64,000 nt of DNA from Desulfobulbaceae bacterium UBA2273 (GCA_002347095.1 DDWZ01000016.1:1-64000); one strand, 5' to 3'; shown: positions 8,152-18,443, counted from the stretch's first letter. The notes: generated by a model from the sequence alone, not told the origin. Translations and numbers: made by a program.

Positions 8152-8167
8152 GAGTGAATATTCACCC
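8152..8167. promoter_or_regulatory. Operator-like palindrome before the RND operon
   Basis: GTGAATATTCAC at 8154-8165 is a perfect 12-bp palindrome, in the context GAGTGAATATTCACCC. It shares the pattern GAGYGAAYRTTCACYC with the operator at 7499-7514 upstream of the repressor gene. It lies about 100 bases before the adaptor start at 8267, a reasonable position for control of the pump promoter. Confidence 0.55.
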
Positions 8168-8197
8168 TCTTTTTTTGCTCGTAAATTTCTTCCCGGT

Positions 8198-8224
8198 GCT
8201 GTCGCATCCGTTCGATGCGACAGC
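8198..8224 (+). other. Perfect 10-bp hairpin in the leader of the RND operon
   Basis: GCTGTCGCAT (8198-8207) and ATGCGACAGC (8215-8224) are perfect inverted repeats around a 7-base loop. No T tract follows, so a simple terminator is unlikely. The hairpin sits 42 bases before the adaptor start and would be part of the mRNA leader if transcription starts near the 8152 operator. Confidence 0.4.
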
Positions 8225-8266
8225 GATCAAGCTAGGAAGTCGCTCAACTCCTTTGAGGTAAATTTG

Positions 8267-9466
8267 ATGGATACCACTGAAAAATTCAAACTGATCGCTC
8301 TGACGGGACTCTTAATCGGCATGTTCGCGATAACCGGTTGTAAGCAAAATACCTCGGGAGGCCCGCCAACCAGCGGTCCTCCCGAGGTAGGGATCGTGGC
8401 CATAACTACTGCGCCAATCGCCTTGACCATGGAGCTCTCAGGCCGGACATCGCCCTACATGATTGCCGAAGTGCGTCCCCAGGTGGGGGGGATTATCCAG
8501 AAAAGACTGTTTGCCGAGGGAACAGACGTGAAGGCCGGGCAGGTGCTGTATCAGATTGATCCCGCAACCTATCAGGCCGCTTACGCCAATGCCAAAGCAG
8601 CCCTGGCCCGAGCCGAGGCCAACCTTATCCCGATCCGACTCAAGGCGGAACGTTTTCGGGAGTTGGTAGCTATAAATGCCGTGAGCCGACAGGATTACGA
8701 TGATGCAAGCTCAATGCTCAAACAGGCTGAGGCCGATGTTGCAGCCAATCAGGCGGTCGTCGAGGCCGCTCGCATCAATCTGGATTACACCAGTGTGAAG
8801 GCACCGATATCGGGTCGGATCGGCCGCTCGACCGTGACCGATGGTGCATTGGTAACAGCGAGTCAAGCGGCGCCGATGGCCACGATTCAGCAACTTGATC
8901 CAGTCTACGTGGATGTGACACAGTCCAGCGCCGAGGTGCTCCGTCTGAAGCGGAATCTTGCTAATGGCGAAATTACGGGGAAAGATGCCGGCAAGGCAAA
9001 AGTCAAGCTGCTGCTGGAAGACGGCAGCTCTTATCCGCAAGAGGGAACCCTGAAATTCAGCGAAGTGACTGTCGATCAGAGTACCGGTTCCGTCATCCTG
9101 CGGGCGCTCTTTCCCAACCCAAATCAACTGTTGCTGCCCGGCATGTTTGTCCGCGGCATTGTGCAGGAAGGGATCAGTGAACAGGCGATACTGGTTCCGC
9201 AGCGTGGGGTTAGCCGTAATCCGAAGGGCGAGGCCATGGTCATGGTGGTCGGTGCCGAGGAGAAGGTGGAGCCGCGTGTCATCAAGGTTTCCAGAACGGT
9301 TGGCGACAACTGGCTGGTGACTGAAGGGTTGAAGGCTGGAGACCGCGTAATCTTGGAGGGGATCCAAAAGGCGCGTCCTGGAACTCCGGTCAAAGCCGTA
9401 CCGTTCAGCAGCAAGCCGGATGCACCCCCAGCTGGCATTCCAACGTCAGCAGCAGCTAAAAAGTAA
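8267..9466 (+). CDS. RND efflux periplasmic adaptor lipoprotein (MexA/AcrA family)
   Basis: 399 residues. The N-terminal signal ends in a lipobox (FAITGC, Cys25), so the mature protein is anchored in the inner membrane. Next come the barrel-sandwich lipoyl half (APIALTMELSGRTSPY, EVRPQVGG), a helical hairpin (about 95-170), the second lipoyl half (YTSVKAPISGRIGRS) and beta-barrel/membrane-proximal domains (LFPNPNQLLLPGMFVRG). It bridges the inner-membrane pump and the outer-membrane channel encoded next. I chose ATG 8267 because GAGGT lies eight bases upstream and a signal peptide follows; the longer frame from 8024 overlaps the tetR gene. Confidence 0.92.
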   Translation: MDTTEKFKLIALTGLLIGMFAITGCKQNTSGGPPTSGPPEVGIVAITTAPIALTMELSGRTSPYMIAEVRPQVGGIIQKRLFAEGTDVKAGQVLYQIDPATYQAAYANAKAALARAEANLIPIRLKAERFRELVAINAVSRQDYDDASSMLKQAEADVAANQAVVEAARINLDYTSVKAPISGRIGRSTVTDGALVTASQAAPMATIQQLDPVYVDVTQSSAEVLRLKRNLANGEITGKDAGKAKVKLLLEDGSSYPQEGTLKFSEVTVDQSTGSVILRALFPNPNQLLLPGMFVRGIVQEGISEQAILVPQRGVSRNPKGEAMVMVVGAEEKVEPRVIKVSRTVGDNWLVTEGLKAGDRVILEGIQKARPGTPVKAVPFSSKPDAPPAGIPTSAAAKK

Positions 9467-9478
9467 AGGAGACGCTCC

Positions 9479-12400
9479 ATGTCCAGGTTTTTCATCAATC
9501 GCCCTATCTTTGCCTGGGTGATCGCCATCATGGTCATGCTGGCCGGATTGCTGGCGATCAAGACCATGCCGGTCTCCCAATACCCGCCCATCGCGCCCCC
9601 CCAGATCACGATCAACGCCACGTATCCCGGCGCCTCGGCCCAGACCGTGCAGGATACCGTCACCCAGGTCATCGAACAGAAGCTGAACGGCATCGATAAC
9701 CTGATCTATATGTCTTCCACCAGCGATTCAGCCGGGGCGGTGGCCATCAATCTGACCTTCAAAGCCGGTACCGACCCGAACATCGCCCAGGTGCAGGTGC
9801 AGAACAAGCTGCAACTGGCTACGCCGCTGCTGCCCCAAATCGTGCAGCGACAAGGGGTTTCGGTGGTCAAATCCACCAAGAACTTCCTGCTTATCTTTGG
9901 GTTGGTTTCGGAAGACGGATCCATGAACCGTAACACCCTGACTGACTACATGGTTTCCAACCTTCAGGACATCATCAGTAGGGTGGAGGGAGTAGGAGAA
10001 ATGCAGGTGTTCGGTACCCAGAACGCCATGCGAATATGGCTGAATCCAGTCAAGCTGAACAACTTCCACTTGACCACCAACGATGTAATTGCGGCGCTAC
10101 AGGCCCAGAACGCCCAGGTTTCAGCCGGTCAGTTCGGCGGAACCCCTGCTGTGCAGGGGCAACAACTCAACGCCACCATCACGGCCCGCACCCTGCTGCA
10201 GACTCCGGAGCAGTTCGATGCAATCATCCTGCGGACCAACAGCGATGGTTCTACTGTCAGGTTGAAGGATGTAGCCGAAAGCAAGATAGGCACCGAAAAC
10301 TACGATATTCAGTCGTTCTACAAAGGGAAGCCGATGGGTGGTATGGCAATCCGTCTGGCTGCCGGCGCCAATGCCCTGGATACGGGCAATCGCGTCAAGG
10401 CCAAGTTGGAGGAATTGTCGAAATACTTCCCTGCCGGCATGAAGGTGGTTTATCCCTACGACACCACTCCTTTTGTCAAAATATCAATAGAAGAGGTGGT
10501 TCAGACCCTGTTTGAGGCAGTCCTCCTCGTTTTTGTCATCATGTTTCTTTTCCTGCAGAACTTCAGGGCCACATTGATACCCACCATTGCGGTACCGGTC
10601 GTTTTGCTTGGCACCTTCGGAGTGCTGTCGGCCAGCGGTTTTTCCATAAACACTCTGACCATGTTCGCTTTGGTTATCGCCATCGGTTTGCTCGTAGATG
10701 ACGCAATCGTGGTTGTAGAGAACGTGGAGCGGATTATGTCCGAGGAGGGGTTGTCGCCACGGGAGGCGACCATCAAATCCATGGGCCAGATCACCGGCGC
10801 ACTCTGGGGCATCGCCACCGTACTGACAGCGGTTTTCGTGCCCATGGCCTTTTTTGGTGGATCCACCGGCGCCATCTATCGCCAGTTTTCTATCACCATC
10901 GTTTCCTCTATGATTCTTTCGGTGCTGGTGGCTATGATTCTTACACCAGCCCTGTGTGCCACCCTGCTCAAACCGGTGGAAAAGGGGCACGAGCCTGGGG
11001 AATCGGGTTGGTTTAGGAGGTTTTTCCACTGGTTCAACACGTTGTTCGACCGCGGCAGGGAGCAGTACGAAGGGATCGTCGGTCGCTCCTTTGGTAAACC
11101 GGTACGTTACCTGGTTGTCTATGGCGCTATTGTGGCGGCTATGGTTTTCTTTTTCATGCGGCTTCCTACCGCCTTCCTGCCGGACGAGGACCAGGGATTC
11201 ATCATTTGCCAGGTGCAACTGCCTGCCGGCGCCACAGAGGAACGGACCATTCAGGTGATACGACAGATGGAGCAGCATTTTTTGGAGCGGGAATCCAAAG
11301 CAGTTGAATCCATAATCACCGTGGCCGGGTTCAGTTTTGCCGGTCGAGGGCAGAACATGGGACTGGCCTTTGTCAAGCTCAAGGACTGGAATCTGCGCAA
11401 GGCCACCGAGTTGAAGGCACCGGCCATTGCCGGCCGGGCTATGCAGGCCTTCTCAAAGGTTCGTGACGGTATGGTTTTTGCCTTCTCGCCACCGGCGGTG
11501 GTGGAGTTGGGGCAGGCCAATGGTTTTGACTTTCAGTTGCAGGATCGTGGCGGCTTGGGACACGATAAGCTGATGGAGGCACGCAACCAGTTGTTGGGTC
11601 TGGCCAGGAAAAATCCCAAGCTGATTGCGGTGCGCCCGAACGGTCAGGATGACTCACCCCAGTTCAAGCTCGATATTGATGATGTCCGGGCAGGAGTCCT
11701 GGGGGTCTCCCCGGCCGACATCAATAATATTCTGACAACAGCCTGGGGCAGTTCCTACGTTAACGACTTCATTCAGAATGGCCGGGTCAAGAAAGTCTAT
11801 CTCCAGGCCGACGCCAAGTACCGAATGCTGCCAGAGGATATTAAAAGCTGGTATGTCCGAAACGAAAGGGGCGAGATGGTGCCATTCTCGGCCTTTGCGA
11901 CCGCCCACTGGCAGTATGGATCGCCCCGCCTGGAACGATATAACGGGATTCCATCCGTGGAGATTATGGGGCAGGCAGCCCCTGGCGTGAGTACCGGTGA
12001 GGCGATGGACGAAATGGAGAAAATGGCTGTTGGGCTGCCGTCGGGGATCGGTTACGAGTGGACCGGTCTCTCCTATGAGGAGAAGCAGGCAGGCAAACAG
12101 GCGCCGGCCCTGTATGCCATCTCGCTTTTGGTGGTGTTTCTGGCTGTGGCTGCGTTGTACGAGAGCTGGACTATCCCCTTTGTCAACCTGTTGATGTTGC
12201 CGCTGGGATTGGTGGGTGCAGTTGTGGCAGTTACAATGCGGGGGCTGCCCAACGATGTCTATCTCCAGATTGGGCTGCTCACCACTGTGGGCCTTTCCAC
12301 CAAAAACGCCATCCTGATCATTCAATTCATCAAGGAGCAGATGAATCAGGGCCATGAGCTGGTTGAGGCCACTCTGGCCGCGGTTAAGATCAGATTGCGT

Positions 12401-12640
12401 CCGGTCATCATGACCTCCCTGGCTTTCTTCTTCGGCACCCTGCCGCTGGCTTTGAGCCGCGGGGCAGGCTCCGCGGCTCAGAACGCCATCGGCACCGCCG
12501 TCACCGGCGGGCTGCTTTCGGCTACTTTCATCGACTTGATTTTTATCCCGTTTTTCTTTGTCTTGATTTCTCGACGCTTTGCCGGAAAAAAGCCGACACC
12601 ACAGTCCTCGGCTGATCCCAAAGCTCAGGAGGTGCATTGA
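9479..12640 (+). CDS. RND multidrug efflux pump (AcrB/MexB, HAE1 family)
   Basis: 1053 residues, the size of AcrB. Twelve membrane segments with two large periplasmic loops are apparent. The N-terminus [17 protein letters not shown] is characteristic. Proton-relay residues match AcrB closely: D407 and D408 ([10 protein letters not shown]) and K942 (STKNAILI). The proton-driven trimer takes up substrates from periplasm and membrane and hands them to the outer-membrane channel. The gene starts 12 bases after the adaptor stop, with AGGAG upstream. Substrates cannot be read from the sequence; MexB/TtgB-type pumps export solvents, antibiotics and detergents. Confidence 0.95.
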   Translation: MSRFFINRPIFAWVIAIMVMLAGLLAIKTMPVSQYPPIAPPQITINATYPGASAQTVQDTVTQVIEQKLNGIDNLIYMSSTSDSAGAVAINLTFKAGTDPNIAQVQVQNKLQLATPLLPQIVQRQGVSVVKSTKNFLLIFGLVSEDGSMNRNTLTDYMVSNLQDIISRVEGVGEMQVFGTQNAMRIWLNPVKLNNFHLTTNDVIAALQAQNAQVSAGQFGGTPAVQGQQLNATITARTLLQTPEQFDAIILRTNSDGSTVRLKDVAESKIGTENYDIQSFYKGKPMGGMAIRLAAGANALDTGNRVKAKLEELSKYFPAGMKVVYPYDTTPFVKISIEEVVQTLFEAVLLVFVIMFLFLQNFRATLIPTIAVPVVLLGTFGVLSASGFSINTLTMFALVIAIGLLVDDAIVVVENVERIMSEEGLSPREATIKSMGQITGALWGIATVLTAVFVPMAFFGGSTGAIYRQFSITIVSSMILSVLVAMILTPALCATLLKPVEKGHEPGESGWFRRFFHWFNTLFDRGREQYEGIVGRSFGKPVRYLVVYGAIVAAMVFFFMRLPTAFLPDEDQGFIICQVQLPAGATEERTIQVIRQMEQHFLERESKAVESIITVAGFSFAGRGQNMGLAFVKLKDWNLRKATELKAPAIAGRAMQAFSKVRDGMVFAFSPPAVVELGQANGFDFQLQDRGGLGHDKLMEARNQLLGLARKNPKLIAVRPNGQDDSPQFKLDIDDVRAGVLGVSPADINNILTTAWGSSYVNDFIQNGRVKKVYLQADAKYRMLPEDIKSWYVRNERGEMVPFSAFATAHWQYGSPRLERYNGIPSVEIMGQAAPGVSTGEAMDEMEKMAVGLPSGIGYEWTGLSYEEKQAGKQAPALYAISLLVVFLAVAALYESWTIPFVNLLMLPLGLVGAVVAVTMRGLPNDVYLQIGLLTTVGLSTKNAILIIQFIKEQMNQGHELVEATLAAVKIRLRPVIMTSLAFFFGTLPLALSRGAGSAAQNAIGTAVTGGLLSATFIDLIFIPFFFVLISRRFAGKKPTPQSSADPKAQEVH

Positions 12641-12641
12641 T

Positions 12642-14087
12642 ATGAAATCGAAGATCGCAGCCCTGTGTTTGCCCATGGCAGCATTGCTTTGCCTGGAGGG
12701 CTGTACCATGGCCCCCAGGTATGTCCGCCCCGAGGCACCGACGGCGGCCGTTTGGCCAAGCGGCTCGGCATATCAAGAGCGAGGAGAAAGCCAATCCGCC
12801 AAAGAAGTGGCCGATATCCCCTGGCAGGAATTCTTTGTTGATCAGCAGTTGCAGAAATTGATTATTCTCGCCCTCGAAAATAACCGCGACCTGCGCATCG
12901 CCGCTCTCAATATCGAGAGGTCACGGGCTCAGTACCGGATCCAACGTGCCGAGCTGTTTCCGCAGATCGACGCCACCGCTGCCGGCAGCAAACAACGGAT
13001 CCCTGAGACCCTTTCGACCACAGGTCAGGCCGAAACCGTTCATCAATATAACGTAGGTGTTGGGGTCAGCGCTTACGAACTTGATCTGTTCGGTCGCGTG
13101 CAAAGTCTGAAGGATCAAGCATTAGAACAATATCTTGCTACCGAGCAGGCGCGACGCACTGTCCAGATCAGCTTGGTCGCAGAGGTAGCTACGCAATACT
13201 TGACCCTGGCTGCCGACCGTGAACTGCTTGCACTGGCCCAAAATACTCTGGATGCCCAACAGAGCACCTACCAATTAATTCAGCGTCGCTTTGAAATGGG
13301 AGCCTCTTCAGAGTTGGATCTTCGGCAGGCGCAAACCCGGGTGGATGCAGCGCGGGTGGATATCGCCCGCTACCTTACTCTGGTGGCCCAAGACGAAAAC
13401 GGTCTCAACTTGGTCGTCGGGTCGACGGTCCCAGCCGAATTACTTCCCCAGACATTATCCGAAACACTTACAACTATGAAGGATATCTCCCCAGGTTTGC
13501 CGTCCGAGGTACTGCTGCGGCGTCCCGATGTCCTGCAGGCGGAGAATCAGCTTAAGGGATTTAATGCCAATATAGGCGCGGCAAGGGCGGCGTTTTTCCC
13601 ACGCATCACTCTGGTCAGTTCTGTTGGAGTCGGAAGCGATGAGTTATCCGGTCTCTTCAAATCAGGATCGGGCGCTTGGGCTTTCGCACCACAAATAGTT
13701 CTCCCGATTTTCGATGCCGGCAGCAGATGGGCTAGTTTAAAGGTGGCGGAGGTGGATCGGGACATCGCTGTTGCCCGGTATGAGAAGGCGATTCAGACGG
13801 CCTTCCGGGAAGTGGCCGACGCCCTTGCCCAGCGGGGAACCATCGACGACCAGGTGGCTGCGCAGCAGTCGCTCACCGATGCCACCGCCATGAGTTACCG
13901 CCTCTCTCAAGCTCGCTATGAAAAAGGGGTGGACAGCTATCTGAATGCGTTGGATTCCCAGCGTTCGCTCTATGACGCCCAAAAGGGGTTGATTGCCACC
14001 CGGTTAACGCGGCTGCAGAACCTGGTGACATTATATAAAGTGTTGGGTGGCGGCGGAGAAATCGCGTCTGCGCCACAAATTCCGTGA
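12642..14087 (+). CDS. Outer-membrane efflux channel lipoprotein (OprM/NodT family)
   Basis: 481 residues. The signal peptide ends in a lipobox (LLCLEGC, Cys21), followed by the family opening [10 protein letters not shown]. Two outer-membrane-efflux repeats follow (near 60-270 and 280-470), with the conserved [21 protein letters not shown] and FFPRITL blocks. The trimer forms the exit duct of the pump. ATG 12642 starts two bases after the pump stop, with AGGAGG upstream; an in-frame extension from 12579 lies inside the pump gene. Confidence 0.94.
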   Translation: MKSKIAALCLPMAALLCLEGCTMAPRYVRPEAPTAAVWPSGSAYQERGESQSAKEVADIPWQEFFVDQQLQKLIILALENNRDLRIAALNIERSRAQYRIQRAELFPQIDATAAGSKQRIPETLSTTGQAETVHQYNVGVGVSAYELDLFGRVQSLKDQALEQYLATEQARRTVQISLVAEVATQYLTLAADRELLALAQNTLDAQQSTYQLIQRRFEMGASSELDLRQAQTRVDAARVDIARYLTLVAQDENGLNLVVGSTVPAELLPQTLSETLTTMKDISPGLPSEVLLRRPDVLQAENQLKGFNANIGAARAAFFPRITLVSSVGVGSDELSGLFKSGSGAWAFAPQIVLPIFDAGSRWASLKVAEVDRDIAVARYEKAIQTAFREVADALAQRGTIDDQVAAQQSLTDATAMSYRLSQARYEKGVDSYLNALDSQRSLYDAQKGLIATRLTRLQNLVTLYKVLGGGGEIASAPQIP

Positions 14088-14130
14088 TCCGCTGCTGAGG
14101 TGAAGCACCAAACACGTAATCGGAGGGCGT

Positions 14131-14262
14131 ATGAAACCATCCAGGTTGGCTTTGTATATCGCGATAGCATTACTCTCTCTTGCGGTGGCATTTTACGTTT
14201 TGGCCAAGGAACCACCGCCGGGCTGGCCGATCAATCTGATTCACCTGCTTTGCAAACACTGA
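14131..14262 (+). CDS. Small single-pass membrane peptide (43 aa)
   Basis: A short frame with a good ribosome site (GGAGGG, three bases before ATG 14131). Residues about 6-24 form one hydrophobic segment (LALYIAIALLSLAVAFYVLA) after a basic start (MKPSR), so N-in topology is likely; the tail is KEPPPGWPINLIHLLCKH. It follows the channel gene by 43 bases and could be cotranscribed with it. I do not recognise the family. Small membrane peptides can act as pump accessories (AcrZ is 49 residues), but nothing here proves that role. Confidence 0.5.
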   Translation: MKPSRLALYIAIALLSLAVAFYVLAKEPPPGWPINLIHLLCKH

Positions 14263-14394
14263 TTTTTCAGATGTTGGTCTTAGCCTGGCTTTACCGGTTA
14301 ACTAACAATGAGACTCTCTGCAAGGTGCTTGGAGAAGGGTTGCGCGGACTGGCGCCCAATGCATGCTGTTGTCACGGGGGGATTCTTCATGCTT

Positions 14395-14421
14395 ACCATA
14401 TGGAGCGCCTCTCCATATGGT
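14395..14421. repeat. 11-bp perfect inverted repeat
   Basis: ACCATATGGAG (14395-14405) and CTCCATATGGT (14411-14421) flank a 5-base spacer, CGCCT. There is no following T run on either strand, which argues against a plain terminator. Each arm is itself palindromic at its core (CCATATGG). It lies 78 bases before the methyltransferase and could be an operator or an RNA hairpin. The rest of 14263-14498 holds no gene that I can support. Confidence 0.5.
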
Positions 14422-14498
14422 CATTAACATGGAGTGGAGGCCAGAAGAGAGAGGATCGAATTCAGGAAACGCATGACATGGGACTGAGAGGTGTGTGG

Positions 14499-15089
14499 AT
14501 GAATCAGCAAAAAAATATTCCCAATGGCAAGAGCAGCTTCGATTTAATCGACCAGGAAAAGTTCTTCCGAGAACTAGAAATCAAGGAAGACGCAATTTTT
14601 CTTGATGCTGTCTGTGGTTGCGGCGACTATGCCCTGGCCGCGGCCAGCCGTATTGGGGAGCAGGGGCGGATATATGCCTTTGATTTGCAGGAGGGGATAA
14701 TTGATCGGTTGACCGATAAAATTGTGGCTGAAGGTATCACCAATGTCGTTCCTAGGGTCGCTGGCCCGCTTTCGCTTCCTTTGGGCAACAACACAATAGA
14801 TATTTGCCTCATGGTCATAACATTTCATGACTTGGTGCCGCAGGGCGACGATCAGAAAGCGTTGGGTGAAATTAAGAGGGTCTTGAAACCAAGCGGCGTT
14901 TTGGCTGTGATTGAATTTAAGAAAATTCCCGGTCACCTCGGCTCGCCGATCAATATTCGTATTAGATCGGCGGAGCTTGACGAGACGCTCCGTTTTCACG
15001 GGTTCACTTCAGTGAAACCCCGAGAGATTAAAGTTGGTGAATATAGTTACCTCTCGCTTTATCGTAAAGATAACTGGCAATCCTACTGA
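14499..15089 (+). CDS. Class I SAM-dependent methyltransferase
   Basis: 196 residues. SAM-binding motif I is modified but recognisable (IFLDAVCGCGDYALAAA, near residues 31-47), followed by the acidic strand end (IYAFDLQEGII), the LPLGNNTIDICLMVITFHDL block and IKRVLKPSGVLAVIEF. This is the Methyltransf_11/UbiE-like fold, with a common role in quinone, lipid or small-molecule methylation; the substrate is unknown. ATG 14499 has AGAGG eight bases upstream. The frame is open further 5', but that stretch shows no homologous features. Confidence 0.82.
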   Translation: MNQQKNIPNGKSSFDLIDQEKFFRELEIKEDAIFLDAVCGCGDYALAAASRIGEQGRIYAFDLQEGIIDRLTDKIVAEGITNVVPRVAGPLSLPLGNNTIDICLMVITFHDLVPQGDDQKALGEIKRVLKPSGVLAVIEFKKIPGHLGSPINIRIRSAELDETLRFHGFTSVKPREIKVGEYSYLSLYRKDNWQSY

Positions 15090-15356
15090 CTACGAACTCT
15101 ATAATGCTTGCTCCTTTAAGCGCGAATAACAAAAAATATAGTCAAGGGAAAGACGAGAAAATTAGTCAAAGAGGGGCAATCAAGCATCGCGATTTTGCAC
15201 ACATGACGAACGCTGCCAAGATTCAGGAATTTTTATCACCGGCAGCCCTGTCGCCCACCGATCAGGAATTGCGACATATATTCGTTCCTCTGCTTAGGGG
15301 CTGACTCAGGTCACAGACTAACCTCTGCTGTAGGTTGATAAAAGGAGAAGCAAAAC

Positions 15357-15986
15357 ATGTGTAAAGTGTTAATCGTTCATTACAGTATGTATGGGCACAT
15401 TTACAAGATGGCCGAAGCTGTGGCGGAAGGTGTTCGGGCGGTAGCCGGGTGCGGGGCGGTGATAAAAAAAGTTCCGGAGACCCTTCCCTCGACAGTGATG
15501 GAGAAGATGGGAGCGCTTGATGCCCAGAAAGGAATGCAACATATCCCGACTGCCACGATGGATGATTTGGCTGAGGCAGATGCAATTATCTTTGGCACTC
15601 CGACCCGCTTCGGCAACATGTGCGGCCAGATGCGCCAGTTTTTGGATGCCAGCGGCGGTCTTTGGCAAAAGGGAGATCTGGTTGGAAAGCCAGGCAGCGT
15701 GTTTACCAGCTCTGCCACGCAGCATGGTGGTCAGGAATCGACCATTCTCAGTTTTCACATCACATTACTGCACCATGGCATGGTGGTAGTTGGCCTGCCC
15801 TATGCCTTTGCAGGTCAGATGGGGATTAGCGAAGTCAGCGGCGGGTCACCTTATGGCGCATCGACCATCGTCGGAGGTCAAGGAGAACGAATGCCAAGTG
15901 ACAATGAACTGGCCGGAGCCCGTTTTCAAGGAGGACATGTGGCGCGGATCGCCCTGAAACTAAAAAATCCCACCACGCAATCGTAA
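15357..15986 (+). CDS. wrbA: NAD(P)H:quinone oxidoreductase, WrbA type
   Basis: 209 residues of flavodoxin-like fold. FMN-binding stretches are visible: [18 protein letters not shown] at the N-terminus, then [19 protein letters not shown] and SATQHGGQE. WrbA reduces quinones by two electrons and so prevents redox cycling by quinones and other stress compounds. An AAAGGAG ribosome site precedes ATG 15357. Bases 15090-15356 between this gene and the methyltransferase contain only a 66-codon frame without recognisable features. Confidence 0.93.
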   Translation: MCKVLIVHYSMYGHIYKMAEAVAEGVRAVAGCGAVIKKVPETLPSTVMEKMGALDAQKGMQHIPTATMDDLAEADAIIFGTPTRFGNMCGQMRQFLDASGGLWQKGDLVGKPGSVFTSSATQHGGQESTILSFHITLLHHGMVVVGLPYAFAGQMGISEVSGGSPYGASTIVGGQGERMPSDNELAGARFQGGHVARIALKLKNPTTQS

Positions 15987-16128
15987 GTAGTTACAAGGCA
16001 GGAATTGTTGCAATATGGACTTTTCATCATTATGTCAAATTCTGGTCAGGCATTGTGCACAATCCGTTTCCTGAATTTTGGACGCGCTGGGGTCGGCTAT
16101 GATATTGTGCAAAAACAGCTTTTATATT

Positions 16129-17340
16129 ATGGGGCGCTGGGCAGGACGGAAGCTGCAAAGGAGGACGAAATCACTGAATCGCTTGATAGCGATTTGTCCG
16201 TTGCTACTCTTGGTTCTTTTCACCATTGTGCCGTTAGCTTGGGCGGCAACTCCCTCCTGGTTAATCGCGACTCCTGATGAGACCGCGTCTGCGGGCGCAC
16301 CGATTGCGTTTGATGTCGTCAAGCCCTCGGCGCAGGTTGATTGGCCGACAACGCTCAGTCTTAAGGTGGTGCACGAAGGTAGGACGCTCGAAGTAGAGGT
16401 TGCCGCGGCAGAGCCGGCCGCCATGGGAGATACCCGTCGAACGTATCACGGGGTATTGCCGAATTATCTCATAGGGATGGTGCGGGTTGAGTTGGCGGGA
16501 GAAGAATCGAACCGGTTGGCTCTGCTGGTCATCCATCCTGATCCCATCAAGCAGACCCCGGCGTCTTTAGCGACAACAGCATCGTCCGTCATACAGCCTA
16601 GTGCTGTTGGTGACATATTGTTCTCTGCGAACGAACCTGCCTTGTCAGTCAATGAGCCAATATATTTTGTCGTGGGCGACAACGGCGGCATCAACGCCCG
16701 CTTCCAATTGAGTTTCAAATACCGGATTTTTGATTCTGACAGTCGTCCAGTGGTGTGGTTTCCACTGCTTTCCCGTCTTCATTTCGGCTATACGCAGACT
16801 TCCCTCTGGGATCTTGGGGAAGATTCAGCTCCCTTTCGTGACAGCACCTATCGTCCCAGTGTTTTCTGGCAGGGGGCTATCATTAGCAATGGTCTGATGC
16901 CAGACCTGCTGCGTACCGGCTTTGAACACGAATCGAACGGTAAGGACGACGTGAGTTCTCGCAGCATTAACACTCTCTTTGCGCAGCCTGTCTGGCGCAT
17001 CAAATTTATGAATGAACGCACGTTGATCTTCGCGCCCAAGCTTTATGGATATCTGGACAAAGAAGAAAACCCGGATATCCAGCGTTATCGGGGGTATGTG
17101 GACTGGAATTTCCGCTATGGAGATGAGGATGGTTGGATGATGGCTGCGCAATTGCGCAGCGGTACCGCCGGGTATGGCAGCGCCCAGTTGGATCTTTCCT
17201 ATCCGTTACGCAAGGCTTTTTTTGCCCGGACCGGCGGTTTTCTGCATTTTCAGCTATTCACAGGATACGGAGAAAGCCTGCTAGACTACAATCTGGATCG
17301 TGGCACACAGGCGAGGGTGGGTTTCTCAATTGTCCGTTGA
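16129..17340 (+). CDS. pldA: Outer-membrane phospholipase A with an extended N-terminus
   Basis: Calcium-dependent OMPLA barrel that hydrolyses phospholipids at the outer leaflet. Catalytic H267, S269 and N281 (FEHESNG, SRSIN) have the same spacing as H142, S144 and N156 of E. coli PldA. The preceding stretch (GYTQTSLWDL, PFRDSTYRPSVF) is also typical. The barrel follows an unusual region of about 150 residues after a signal peptide (LLLLVLFTIVPLAWA), so the protein is about 400 residues against 289 in E. coli. The start is uncertain: the frame opens at TTG 16078, ATG 16129 gives a basic N-terminus before the signal, and a near-perfect AAAGGAGG (16157-16164) sits nine bases before an in-frame CTG at 16174. 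Confidence 0.85.
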   Translation: MGRWAGRKLQRRTKSLNRLIAICPLLLLVLFTIVPLAWAATPSWLIATPDETASAGAPIAFDVVKPSAQVDWPTTLSLKVVHEGRTLEVEVAAAEPAAMGDTRRTYHGVLPNYLIGMVRVELAGEESNRLALLVIHPDPIKQTPASLATTASSVIQPSAVGDILFSANEPALSVNEPIYFVVGDNGGINARFQLSFKYRIFDSDSRPVVWFPLLSRLHFGYTQTSLWDLGEDSAPFRDSTYRPSVFWQGAIISNGLMPDLLRTGFEHESNGKDDVSSRSINTLFAQPVWRIKFMNERTLIFAPKLYGYLDKEENPDIQRYRGYVDWNFRYGDEDGWMMAAQLRSGTAGYGSAQLDLSYPLRKAFFARTGGFLHFQLFTGYGESLLDYNLDRGTQARVGFSIVR

Positions 17341-17390
17341 TCAAGGTGTGAACGATCAAGCTCTGTGACCACGGAATGGAGTTTTAAAAA

Positions 17391-18443
17391 ATGAAAAATG
17401 CAAACGTGCCATCGTGGTCTCATGCTTCCCCTATTTCCCACACCAACCCGATCAATCCCAAGGTAATGTATAGATGGTTGCGAAAACTGTTTATGGCCGA
17501 TGGACTTGGGTTAAAGCTATTTCTGGGGGCCACCCTAGTGGGAACAAACTTTGCGTTTATGCTTGGTATCCTGCGGTTGTTAACCGAGGCGCATTTGCGG
17601 CAAGTCGATGTTACTGATCATTATGCGCTGGTTCGCTATGCGTATCAGCTTTCAGGGCAAGTTCATTATGACTTGGTGGGGATGATTATTGCTTTTTATC
17701 TTCTTGTTTATGCCACAACGATACTTCTCTATCCTGTTTTGCGCCTGCATCAGAACGCGTTGAAACGACAAGCTTTGGACAATATGAGAGCCAGGGGCGA
17801 GACCTTGATCATGCTGGGTAGCTTGATAGCAAAACGGGACAGCGACACCAGTGGGCATAATTACAGGGTCACTTTGTACGCAATTCATTTGGCCGGAACG
17901 CTTCGTATTCCTGAGACCAAGATGCACGATCTGGTTGTCGGCGCCTTTCTTCACGACATCGGGAAAATCGCAATTCCCGACAAAATTTTGCTCAAGCCGG
18001 GTCCGCTTGATGAAGAAGAAACCAGAATTATGCGGACGCATGTTGCGCAAGGCCTTGATATCCTCCGCCACAGCATTTTTCTACGCGGGGCTGAGGCGAT
18101 TGTAGAAGGGCATCATGAACACTATCTCGGCACGGGATATCCAAACGGCTTAGCCGGTAAGGCAATTTCGCCTATTGCTCGTCTGTTCTCTATTGCTGAT
18201 GTCTTTGACGCCTTGACCTCCGGGCGTCCTTACAAGCCGCCTTACTCCTTGGATGAAAGCCTTAGGCTAATGACGGAGGAGTCAGGAAAAGCCTTTGATC
18301 CGGAGTATCTCCAATCGTTCTTGTCGCTGGCCCCAAAACTGCATCAAAGTTACGCCGCCGCATCCGAAGAATTTCTTGCCGGTGAATTAAAAAAGCTTGC
18401 AGAGCCCATTCTCGTTTCCAGATGGACACGTGATCAGCTTTGA
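17391..18443 (+). CDS. Membrane HD-GYP-type phosphodiesterase
   Basis: 350 residues. Two membrane segments (about 43-63 and 98-120) flank a short periplasmic loop. The C-terminal HD domain has H188-D189 (HDIGKIAIPD) and the GYP-type motif HHEHYLGTGYP. HD-GYP proteins degrade cyclic di-GMP or other cyclic dinucleotides. The usual W/D preceding GxGYP is replaced by YL here, so the substrate could deviate. There is no extra sensor domain; the short periplasmic loop is the only visible candidate input. Confidence 0.82.
   Translation: MKNANVPSWSHASPISHTNPINPKVMYRWLRKLFMADGLGLKLFLGATLVGTNFAFMLGILRLLTEAHLRQVDVTDHYALVRYAYQLSGQVHYDLVGMIIAFYLLVYATTILLYPVLRLHQNALKRQALDNMRARGETLIMLGSLIAKRDSDTSGHNYRVTLYAIHLAGTLRIPETKMHDLVVGAFLHDIGKIAIPDKILLKPGPLDEEETRIMRTHVAQGLDILRHSIFLRGAEAIVEGHHEHYLGTGYPNGLAGKAISPIARLFSIADVFDALTSGRPYKPPYSLDESLRLMTEESGKAFDPEYLQSFLSLAPKLHQSYAAASEEFLAGELKKLAEPILVSRWTRDQL

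Noticed and set aside
15104..15304. 66-codon frame before wrbA
   Set aside because: No ribosome site and no recognisable features; it may be spacer DNA between two cargo genes.
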